Below, piece after piece: positions 23,173-31,541 of a stretch of DNA of 64,000 bases. The position numbers were made by a program, and so were the translations under genes. The stretch's first letter is position 1. Each line of letters starts with the position of its first letter. The DNA lies in IMG/VR virus record IMGVR_UViG_3300021142_000014, positions 35,714 to 99,713 of that record. One strand, written 5' to 3'. The DNA comes from a virus. Below the pieces are notes generated by a model. The model did not search any database, had not been told where the DNA came from, and worked only from the letters and a program-made list of their open reading frames with translations.

Positions 23173-26100
23173 TTCAGTTCGTATATATTTGTTATGTTTG
23201 ATATTCTGTTGATACTAAAAGCAGAAGGATAAAGATTTTGATTTAATTGGAAATATGGTTTACTACTAATATCTCTTCTGGAACTGACCTCATTGGTTTT
23301 ACTACTACCAACATAGTCAATATTAAGATTAGCATAATAAGCATTCTGGTCATATTGTGGTATGATACTCACCCCAGATATAAATACATTAGGATCGAGT
23401 GCAGTCATACGCACTTGAATACCACTAGCTGGTATACCAGATGCAACACTTATAAAATATTCTGGATTATTAATACCTGTAGTAATTGGATACCATGTTT
23501 GGTTTGTTTGGGTATTAGCAAACTCATAACGAACTGGGTGATAAAACGGTGCTAGCATACTTACATAGAATGGTTCGTTGTATGCAGGGTTTATTTGTTG
23601 AAGCTGCATACTAAAAGAAACATAGTTTGTAGCTGTATAGCCTTGTAACTGTATGTCAAACCAGGTATTTAGTGGTAATGTTAATGAATTATATACTTTA
23701 TACACCAATTCAGTTGTATTACCTAGAATGTCAGTAGCAAACAAACTTGCTCTATATGTTCCAAGGTTTGTTCTTGGCAAGAGTGCACGTATAACACCAC
23801 TAATTCTCATATTGCTGTGGTCTGATGGTCCAATCCAAGTTGTTGCTGGTGAACTAAAAGCACCCAATTGGTATAGAGAATAAGGAACTGCTGCACTACC
23901 ACTTATTACAAGTTGAATAATGTTGCTTGGAATGTTTTTGTTATAATTAGTTCCAGTAACTGTTGCTATGTTAATGCCAGAAGTAACCGCAAGACTGCTT
24001 CCGCTTACAGTTGTACCTGATATTACAGCATTGGTAGAAGGATTTATAAATTGTGTTTTTAGATTGATGGTTGTAGAACCAGATGCTTGTACATTGCTAA
24101 GGAAATAATAATTAAGTCCACTTGCAGGAGAATAACTACCATAACCAACAACACCAAAAGTAGGTGCACCAAATTGCACTTGCCACGTATTAATACCGCT
24201 TGCATTAACATTAGGAATGGTAAAGTTAAATGTTGCAGTGTATGCACCACCGCTAACGCTCAATCCACTAGCTGTGCCACTAAGACCCGTTGTTGGATTG
24301 TAATAATTAACAGAGGTACCAGTAATAGTTGTTCCGCTAACACCTGACCAATTAAGAATAGATCCTGAATATGGCAAGAAGTTAGCATTGTAGTAGTTGA
24401 GAAGGTTTGTACCACTAGCGTACGGCATTGATTTAATACCGTAAACAGATCCTGGAGTTCCTGATACGGAATAAATAGTACTTGTTCCCAATGTTCCATT
24501 TTTAATCAAAGTAGAGTTAATGCTCATATTTGCTAAGTTTGTAGAAGTAAGATTATTCATCAAAGTTGGGTCTGAACTAATTGTGTTCCCTTGAGTAAGA
24601 AAACTTTGCCAGTCCGTAGTAAGCCCACCAATATTAAAACTTTTAAACGAATCAATTGTTGAAAACCATGGGGTTGTTGCTGTTTGATCTACTTGAAGCA
24701 TTACATAGTTTGTATCTTGTTGTACAAAACCAGTATTAGTTCCATTGCTTGCAAGTAGATTAGATGGAAGACCTCTAAGATCATCATATACTTGCTCGTA
24801 GAATGCAGTTAAGTAACGAATTCCAGTAAAATATGCTTGGTGCCAATTTTGTTGAATGTTAATTTGATTATAATTGTGTATTCTATTATCTGGAAATCTT
24901 CTTTGAAGAAATTCAGTGTATGATTGGTAATTGTAATTACCATTAACATCAATAATTTTGTAACTAATACTTGGATCAATAATAAATGAGCTTGTAGTTG
25001 GTCCTTGCGTTGTTGTACTATTCAATTGAGAGTTGTTCAAAGATGCAAGACTTGGCCAATTATTATCATTAGCAATTGTATTAGTAGAAACACCGAGAAT
25101 TGTTGTTGAGCTTAATTGATTAGAATTCTGTGTTCGTGTTGTTAGATTGGCTCCACTATCATAAGAATATTTTACTGCGTTACCATTGATAATATTTTGT
25201 TCAATATTTGAATAAAATTGTTCTACATCATATGGGAAAACATTAATAGTTCTGTTAACTGAATCCAATGGAAGGTCATATGCTTCTGCAATTAATTTTA
25301 CAAATTCAAATTTTAAGTATGTGCAACTAGTAGTTGGTATTTCATAGATACCTTTACGCAATGTAAAATCACGTTGTATTGGAGTCCAATAAAAACTGCT
25401 TGGGTCTACGGTACCGCTGTTTGTAGAATTAATTGTGTAGTATACATTAAATTTACAATTACTATAAATAGGATCTATATATAAACGGTTAATTGTTGAT
25501 GGCGATGGATCACTTATTTTTATGTAAAAATAAACAATAGAATCTTTAACTGGTTGTGGAGCACACTTCCAATATGTTGAATCATTTACAAACATATTTG
25601 TTATATTGTTTGATGAATAAGTATAATTTTCTACAAAACCAAAACGGTTTTGAGTTATTATCGCGTTAGTACCACTGATTACGCTACTAGGTACGTCTGC
25701 TGTTGATTCAATAATAAGTTTAATACTAAAGTTTTGTAATCCTACTGAGTAAGCGACATCGGTCAACAAATTACCTGGACTGGCTGTTTGTATTTGTTTT
25801 TGGCGTGTAATGCGTATTGAAATACTTTGTGAACCAGTTAAAGGGTATGTAAAAGAACCTGTATTGGTAGATGGAGCATTATATTCAATCCTTAACCAAT
25901 TTGTAGTAGTGTAAATGTCTCCACCACCAGCTATAACAAAAGTAGAAGCACCTGGTAAATTGTTACCATTTTGGTCTAATAATTCTACGTAGCAAGGTAC
26001 ATTGAGAATATCAAAACTTATATTGTTATAATACGTTGTATTGACTAAGTTATATTGCAAAACAACTGGTTTGCTATCTGATCCACCAAAATCTGTACTG

Positions 26101-26333
26101 GAGATCCAGTTAGTTTGTGCTGCTGGATTAAAAGTAATTACATTATTTGAATTATTAGAAATTTGTAGATTAGGATCGCTATAACCAGTGTTTTGAACAT
26201 TGGATAGAGTGTCTACTACACCTGTTTGTGCATATATTTTATTATAAACAATTCCATCAACAGTAAGTGGTGGTATTACTTGTTGATCTACATAATCTTT
26301 TGATGGGTCTGTATTCTTTGGTAAAATAGCCAT
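23169..26333 (-). CDS. Large baseplate/tail-tip protein (1054 residues)
   Basis: The start at 26333 (MAILPKNTDPSKDYVDQQVI) lies 1 nt after the upstream stop; a longer frame to 26405 only covers the neighbour. The protein is rich in Ser, Thr, Asn, Gly and aromatic residues, with many short beta strands and Ig-like or jelly-roll-like segments, and almost no Lys/Glu helices apart from a central stretch with ARG-poor NRIHNYNQINIQQNWHQ. It is the last gene of the tail operon, after the J-like and wedge-like genes. It likely forms a wedge, tip or receptor-binding part of the baseplate. No family recognised. Confidence 0.65.
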   Translation of the reverse strand: MAILPKNTDPSKDYVDQQVIPPLTVDGIVYNKIYAQTGVVDTLSNVQNTGYSDPNLQISNNSNNVITFNPAAQTNWISSTDFGGSDSKPVVLQYNLVNTTYYNNISFDILNVPCYVELLDQNGNNLPGASTFVIAGGGDIYTTTNWLRIEYNAPSTNTGSFTYPLTGSQSISIRITRQKQIQTASPGNLLTDVAYSVGLQNFSIKLIIESTADVPSSVISGTNAIITQNRFGFVENYTYSSNNITNMFVNDSTYWKCAPQPVKDSIVYFYIKISDPSPSTINRLYIDPIYSNCKFNVYYTINSTNSGTVDPSSFYWTPIQRDFTLRKGIYEIPTTSCTYLKFEFVKLIAEAYDLPLDSVNRTINVFPYDVEQFYSNIEQNIINGNAVKYSYDSGANLTTRTQNSNQLSSTTILGVSTNTIANDNNWPSLASLNNSQLNSTTTQGPTTSSFIIDPSISYKIIDVNGNYNYQSYTEFLQRRFPDNRIHNYNQINIQQNWHQAYFTGIRYLTAFYEQVYDDLRGLPSNLLASNGTNTGFVQQDTNYVMLQVDQTATTPWFSTIDSFKSFNIGGLTTDWQSFLTQGNTISSDPTLMNNLTSTNLANMSINSTLIKNGTLGTSTIYSVSGTPGSVYGIKSMPYASGTNLLNYYNANFLPYSGSILNWSGVSGTTITGTSVNYYNPTTGLSGTASGLSVSGGAYTATFNFTIPNVNASGINTWQVQFGAPTFGVVGYGSYSPASGLNYYFLSNVQASGSTTINLKTQFINPSTNAVISGTTVSGSSLAVTSGINIATVTGTNYNKNIPSNIIQLVISGSAAVPYSLYQLGAFSSPATTWIGPSDHSNMRISGVIRALLPRTNLGTYRASLFATDILGNTTELVYKVYNSLTLPLNTWFDIQLQGYTATNYVSFSMQLQQINPAYNEPFYVSMLAPFYHPVRYEFANTQTNQTWYPITTGINNPEYFISVASGIPASGIQVRMTALDPNVFISGVSIIPQYDQNAYYANLNIDYVGSSKTNEVSSRRDISSKPYFQLNQNLYPSAFSINRISNITNIYELN

Positions 26334-26334
26334 A

Positions 26335-27297
26335 TTACTGTGCACCGTATAATGTAGATGTAACTTGTAATGAAGGAGAAGCAACACTGTTCGCTGGGAA
26401 TCCAACAGTATCAGTACTGCTTACGTAATTGATATTTCCAGTTAGGTCAATTATGATTTCTTGTGTTTGCAAGTGAGCAAAGTGAGGAGCAACATTGTTT
26501 GTTCCATTTTTTACCCAGTATCGTGTATTAGCACCTGGGTTAATAACACCAGGAGTATCTAGATTATTTGCTGTTACAGTAGTTTGAAGATTAAAATACT
26601 GCGAATATCCACCGCTAGCAGCAGTATAAGATAAAGGTACTTGTGTAAAAGTTTGTATAGGGGCACCGAAACTAATTACAAAATTAGAAAAGATTAACCT
26701 GTTGATTACATTAAGAATAATGTTTTTTGTGCCTTGGTTAAAATTAAAGAAACCAGTATTGTTTGTAGAATCCATCAATGGAATTAATACTATTTCTTGA
26801 GCTTCATTAATACCAGAAGATCCTCTTCCATACCCTGGGGTTCTCCAACTTTCTACTGCATAAAATTTTATTTGTGTTAATGCTTCGCAAAGAGTTAACA
26901 AACCCCAAAGACTTGCTCCAATTTGAAATGCTTCAGCTGCACCAAGTAATCTTTCACGATATGCAGCATCTTTGCGTATAATTTCTTGCCATTGGCTATC
27001 GGTCAATTGATCAATAAAAGGGTTGGTTGCAAAACTATATATTTCAGAAGATGCTCTTTTAACATTGAGGATAAGACCCATTATTGTGTCAAGATTGCTA
27101 AACTCTATAGTGCTTTGGCCTAACCTTGCTACAAGTTGTAGGTTGTTAAGTTGGCCTGTACCACTGTTACCTAACAATATTTTCATTAATGTAGTAAGAT
27201 TGTCACCTTCATTAAAGTTATAAATATCGTCAGGGAAGTTTTTTACTTTCTGTGGGAAAGTAGAGTGTAACTGCTGAGAAAAAACGTTACCAGCCAT
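26335..27297 (-). CDS. Putative baseplate wedge protein (320 residues)
   Basis: Coupled to the J-like gene by TAATG, it begins MAGNVFSQQLHSTFPQKVKN. The first ~180 residues are helical (LLGAAEAFQIGASLWGLLTL), the rest beta-rich with SFGAPIQTFTQVPLSYTAA and a C-terminal SPSLQVTSTLYGAQ. Position directly after the J-like gene is where P2-type gpI or T4-type wedge proteins are encoded, so a baseplate role is inferred from synteny. Confidence 0.55.
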   Translation of the reverse strand: MAGNVFSQQLHSTFPQKVKNFPDDIYNFNEGDNLTTLMKILLGNSGTGQLNNLQLVARLGQSTIEFSNLDTIMGLILNVKRASSEIYSFATNPFIDQLTDSQWQEIIRKDAAYRERLLGAAEAFQIGASLWGLLTLCEALTQIKFYAVESWRTPGYGRGSSGINEAQEIVLIPLMDSTNNTGFFNFNQGTKNIILNVINRLIFSNFVISFGAPIQTFTQVPLSYTAASGGYSQYFNLQTTVTANNLDTPGVINPGANTRYWVKNGTNNVAPHFAHLQTQEIIIDLTGNINYVSSTDTVGFPANSVASPSLQVTSTLYGAQ

Positions 27298-29765
27298 TAA
27301 AAGTTACTACTTCCCGTAATTGTGTAATTAATACCTGATAGAGAAGGTAATTGGTTGCTTGCAAGTAAGAAATCGCTTGTGTATGTACCTGTAGTAGTAC
27401 CATCAATAGCTACAGTATTAATACTTGTTATTCTTACATTTACCACACCTGCAACAGAAAGAATTTGTGAAGCTACATTTGCAAATGAAATAGTACCAAG
27501 ATAACCAAAATTATTAAAATATTGAGCAAGTTGGTTATAAATACTTGTTTGTACAGTTGTTTGACTATAACTTGATGAATATACTATGCGAATGTTTATT
27601 ACTAATTTTACATAAGTAGCTTGGTGTACTAGAGTGTTAGTACCAAATGGTCTGCTTTGTTGTGTTAACGATTCAACAGTTACAACATCATTATTGTATC
27701 CATGTGTGTAAGTTGCCCATGATATAAGAGTAGGTAATGCGCTTGGCCATCCAGATGGTGGTGTGGTAGTATCGAAGGCAAGACCGGTTGTTTGCAATAC
27801 ACTATTCTTATTATCAGTTGTATCATAAATTGGGTAAACCAATGCTTTACCACTTATTGTTGTGGTAGTAGCACCAGTACCGCTAGCAAGAGATACATTT
27901 TGGTTCATGTAGATACCACTATTAGTTACTTGTGTAATATAAAATTGTGTACCTGAAGTCATTGCACTGGTGGCTAAAGCCATACCTGGATAAAGATTTG
28001 CTAGACCATTATTAGTGGTTACACTTATAAAGTTTGTACCTGAATTAGTAGCTCCAGATGCAACTGTTCCAGTGAATGTAGTCCATGGATATTTATTCAA
28101 AGCAATTGGATAAGCAACTCCGCTGCTTGTATTGACATTGTATAAATAAATAGTATCTGCAATGCCACTAGTTGCTGTACTTAATTGTGATGGAAAGTTA
28201 ATTGCTGGTTGTTGGTTTAATGGAACGTATATATCACCAGATATTGTTGCATTAGTATTTGCAACAGATCCACTAGCTAAAGTATAGTTTGCTGTATTTA
28301 AGTATGGTGTTGTAGTGCCGCTTAAAACAAAGTTAGGATTGAATACAAGTTGTTCTGTTGTTGAATTGGCAGTAGTACCATTGATAAAAATATCTACATA
28401 ATTACCACTTGTAACTGCTGTTGATCTACTACAAGCAGGAAGGTATTCAGACACAACTTGAATAGAATTACCAGCAAATAAAGCAGTATTATTTGTATTA
28501 TTACTAATAGTTAATTGTAATTGAGCTGTTGGGTTAGTTGGGTAATAGTAATCTGTTAAGTTTGTATAAATAACTTGATTAAATGAATTAATGTTATTAC
28601 CAACAAGTTCATTACCTTGTGGATAAATGGCTCCACTGAATGTATTATTAAAAGATAGAGTTCCACTAAATCCAACATCAGGGTTGTTACTTCTTACATA
28701 AGTATAATAACTTGTACCACTTATTGTAGTTACACCACTTGCGTTAACACTGGCACCAGGTAACGCATAACCACTACCAAGAACTAATTTATATGGGCTT
28801 GGAGCACTAAATGTTAATTGAACACCTGAAGCAACTGTATTACCAGAACCTGTTACAACAAAGCTTTGGTTGAAACTTGCTGGTGTTACACCACTAATCA
28901 ATGTAGTAATTCCAGATGCAAGTGCACTAGCCGTTGTTGTCGTTGTGTAACTACCGCTAGCTACAATTGTTGTTCCACTATATGTAGTCCCACTAATTGT
29001 GTTAATCATTCCGCTGTAGGCAACAAGAAGAAATGTGGGGTTGCCTGATCCACTAACCACTGCATTAATTTGCAATTGTTCGCTGTAATATTGATCTTGG
29101 CTAATGGTGTTAACTAAAGAAACATTTGGATCTTGCAGGGCAGTAATAGTATATTTACCTGGTGTACCAGTTGTGTTATTAAAAGCTGTATTTGTCCATC
29201 TAGCACGTAAGGCTGAGTCACTCTCTGGATCTAATCCATTCGTGATAGAACTATTATTTTTAACAGTTGTAATGCCAACAAGGTTGCTTACTTTAGTTGT
29301 TATAGCACCAATAGGTACATTATTAATAGCACCAGGAAGTACAGAAACCACAGGAACATCGACAGAAGTGCTGCCAATTCCTATGATTGCTGGAGCAGTA
29401 GTAGCATAGTAAAGTGCTGAATTGTAATTTGTTCCAATTGGTACTGCTACTTGTGTTCCAACTGGGATGTCATAAATATTGGTTGCTGGAGTGTTAATTG
29501 AGAATGTTACAACACCTGTAGCTCTTTTACCAAGTTGTCTATAAATACCAAATAGATTACAGAATGCGTCTAATTCGATACCAGATTTAGTATTAATATC
29601 ATAACTGTATGATTGAAGGACGGAATTGTTATTGGCAATGGCAATTTCACTAGCCACTGATTCCAATATTTTGTATGTTGCGCTACCTACGCTAACATCC
29701 CAGGTCGGGTCATACACCGACAAAGAAGCTTGTAGCCTAGCGAGAATTCCCGAAGTATCAGCCAT
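27297..29765 (-). CDS. Baseplate J-like protein
   Basis: An 822-residue protein. The N-terminal part has WDVSVGSATYKILESVASEI (18-37) and SGIELDAFCNLFGIYRQLGK, then IPVGTQVAVPIG, INNVPIGAITTKVSNLVGI and LDPESDSALRARW, the sequence blocks of Baseplate_J (P2 gpJ, T4 gp6) proteins. The central 350 residues are an extra Ser/Gly/Thr-rich insertion with SGT repeats, and the J-type ending resumes around VTVESLTQQSRPFGTNT. It forms the wedge ring holding the tail fibres. The downstream gp25-like neighbour order (gp25 then J) matches myovirus synteny. Confidence 0.88.
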   Translation of the reverse strand: MADTSGILARLQASLSVYDPTWDVSVGSATYKILESVASEIAIANNNSVLQSYSYDINTKSGIELDAFCNLFGIYRQLGKRATGVVTFSINTPATNIYDIPVGTQVAVPIGTNYNSALYYATTAPAIIGIGSTSVDVPVVSVLPGAINNVPIGAITTKVSNLVGITTVKNNSSITNGLDPESDSALRARWTNTAFNNTTGTPGKYTITALQDPNVSLVNTISQDQYYSEQLQINAVVSGSGNPTFLLVAYSGMINTISGTTYSGTTIVASGSYTTTTTASALASGITTLISGVTPASFNQSFVVTGSGNTVASGVQLTFSAPSPYKLVLGSGYALPGASVNASGVTTISGTSYYTYVRSNNPDVGFSGTLSFNNTFSGAIYPQGNELVGNNINSFNQVIYTNLTDYYYPTNPTAQLQLTISNNTNNTALFAGNSIQVVSEYLPACSRSTAVTSGNYVDIFINGTTANSTTEQLVFNPNFVLSGTTTPYLNTANYTLASGSVANTNATISGDIYVPLNQQPAINFPSQLSTATSGIADTIYLYNVNTSSGVAYPIALNKYPWTTFTGTVASGATNSGTNFISVTTNNGLANLYPGMALATSAMTSGTQFYITQVTNSGIYMNQNVSLASGTGATTTTISGKALVYPIYDTTDNKNSVLQTTGLAFDTTTPPSGWPSALPTLISWATYTHGYNNDVVTVESLTQQSRPFGTNTLVHQATYVKLVINIRIVYSSSYSQTTVQTSIYNQLAQYFNNFGYLGTISFANVASQILSVAGVVNVRITSINTVAIDGTTTGTYTSDFLLASNQLPSLSGINYTITGSSNF

Positions 29766-30210
29766 TGTATAAATTTACTCCATTGTTATCGATTGACATA
29801 TTTAGATTAAGTGTGTTGCCATTTAGTGTGTTTATCACTATTGCAGCAAGAATTGATGTATTTTGTATTGTTACATTGATTGATACAATGCTTTCAATAA
29901 CTTCGCTTTTATTCCAGTTAGAAAGTTGTGCAGTGTTTTGGGCGTTTTGAAGATAAATTGCTTGTTGACCCTGGTACAATTGTAATACTCTTGTTATTTC
30001 ATTAGTTACAGCGCTAACAGTAGTAGTATTTTGGTTACCACCAACCATTCCTGGTAACAAACTACCAAAACTAGGTGTGGTAAAACCTATGCCAAGGGGT
30101 TCTTGAAACCATCTGGTTAGATCTTGGGCAAGTTTGTTACTGCCTACGGCAAATTGGATCTTTCCGTTACTTAACTGTATATCTCCGTTGCTGACTGCTA
30201 TTGTCTTCAT
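29758..30210 (-). CDS. gp25/W-like baseplate wedge protein
   Basis: A 150-residue protein with IQFAVGSNKLAQDLTRWFQE (18-37) and GFTTPSFGSLLPGMVG (42-57), followed by NEITRVLQLYQGQQAIYLQN and VIESIVSINVTIQN. This is the usual plan of gp25-like (P2 gpW) wedge proteins, which nucleate sheath assembly on the baseplate. It overlaps the J-like gene by 8 nt. A gp25 assignment fits size and order. Confidence 0.7.
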   Translation of the reverse strand: MKTIAVSNGDIQLSNGKIQFAVGSNKLAQDLTRWFQEPLGIGFTTPSFGSLLPGMVGGNQNTTTVSAVTNEITRVLQLYQGQQAIYLQNAQNTAQLSNWNKSEVIESIVSINVTIQNTSILAAIVINTLNGNTLNLNMSIDNNGVNLYNG

Positions 30211-30242
30211 GCTATCTTAGGCAAAATAGGGCTTTTTATACA

Positions 30243-31541
30243 TCAGTATTTGATGATCTTGGTGACTACGGCATATGGCTGCATGATATTGTGGCCAGAG
30301 GCTGTCGTAGCGGTGTTTCCGCTGGTTGTAAGCCCCGTTTGGGCTGCTACAGATCCAGTAGAGCTTGGAACTGTAAAAGCAAGACCAGGAATAGATACGC
30401 TACCGGTAACTGCTTGAGAAGCAATAGAAAGAGATGGAATCGAAAGTGCAGGTATAGTAGCACCATTAACAGTGAGTGAAGGGATACTAACACTAACTCC
30501 AGATAGACTGTGGGAGTGACCAGAGTCACTGGCACTGACATTAATACCTGGAGCTACACTGCTAGTAGATTCTGAACTAATACGAGTTGATTGCACACCG
30601 CCTGCAGGCACTGCAGTACCAATATAGTAACTTCCAGTACTATTACCTGTTTCCCAAAAGCTTCCTGCTGTAGGAGTTATACCGTGGCTGTGAGCACTTT
30701 GGGAAGCACTTGCACCAATATTAGCAGCACCACTTCCTGTATTCCCAGAACTAATACTAGCACTACCTGCTACAGTAGTAGTTGAATTGGTAGTACCAGT
30801 TCCTGTAGATCCTGAACCAGTAGATCCACCGGCTGTATTCAAACTGACAGTATTGCTAGTTCCTGTTGAAGTAGAACCAGTATAACTAGGTACGGTAAAT
30901 GTACTAGAAGGCACCGTAAATGCGTGGGTGTGACTAACTAGAGGGGTTTCTCCAGATACCAGTACGTGAGTTTCTTCACCGCTATAAGTGGCTAAAGCTC
31001 TAAAGGTAAGCCCTGTGCCACTTCCTGCACCAATCGTTGTACGACCTCTAAGATCAGGTACGTTAAAACTAGATCCCGTTCCACCCCAAGTATAACTAAT
31101 GGCATTAAATAAACCGCTATATGTAGTTGTAGAATAACTAGATCCATCACATAGAAGATACCCAGACGGTGCAACAGGGCCAGCAAAATCAAGAAGCGTT
31201 CCTGCAGGTACTCCTCCTGTTGCTGCACTGCTCGGTAGAGGTGCTGTACTAATTACTTGATTTTTAGTTCTATCAAATGTTCCAGCATACAAAAATAATC
31301 TATAAAGACTAGTTCGTTTTTCTACCCACCAAACTTGATCTGTTTGCAATTGAGATAAAGTAACTCCAGGTGGCATGGCTTGTAGATCTATTTCTATTTG
31401 AAAACCTTTTGTATCTAATCCATAACATATATAATTCTGCGCTGCATTAGTAGCTGCACTGAATGGATGAAGTTGTGGTAAAGTAGTAATAGTTACTTTA
31501 ACAACACCTAAATTTTTATTATCTTGGATTCCTACACTCAT
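30243..31541 (-). CDS. Tail collar-domain protein (short-fibre-like)
   Basis: A 432-residue protein. After a unique N-terminal ~110 residues, AGTLLDFAGPVAPSGYLLCDG leads into SFNVPDLRGRTTIGAG, the phage Tail Collar signature, followed by HTHAFTVPSS and a long Gly/Ser/Thr-rich repeat region, ending HNIMQPYAVVTKIIKY as collar proteins do. Such domains occur in short tail fibres and microcystin-dependent-protein relatives. Its start overlaps the hub gene stop by 4 nt (ATGA). It probably forms a baseplate-attached fibre. Confidence 0.8.
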   Translation of the reverse strand: MSVGIQDNKNLGVVKVTITTLPQLHPFSAATNAAQNYICYGLDTKGFQIEIDLQAMPPGVTLSQLQTDQVWWVEKRTSLYRLFLYAGTFDRTKNQVISTAPLPSSAATGGVPAGTLLDFAGPVAPSGYLLCDGSSYSTTTYSGLFNAISYTWGGTGSSFNVPDLRGRTTIGAGSGTGLTFRALATYSGEETHVLVSGETPLVSHTHAFTVPSSTFTVPSYTGSTSTGTSNTVSLNTAGGSTGSGSTGTGTTNSTTTVAGSASISSGNTGSGAANIGASASQSAHSHGITPTAGSFWETGNSTGSYYIGTAVPAGGVQSTRISSESTSSVAPGINVSASDSGHSHSLSGVSVSIPSLTVNGATIPALSIPSLSIASQAVTGSVSIPGLAFTVPSSTGSVAAQTGLTTSGNTATTASGHNIMQPYAVVTKIIKY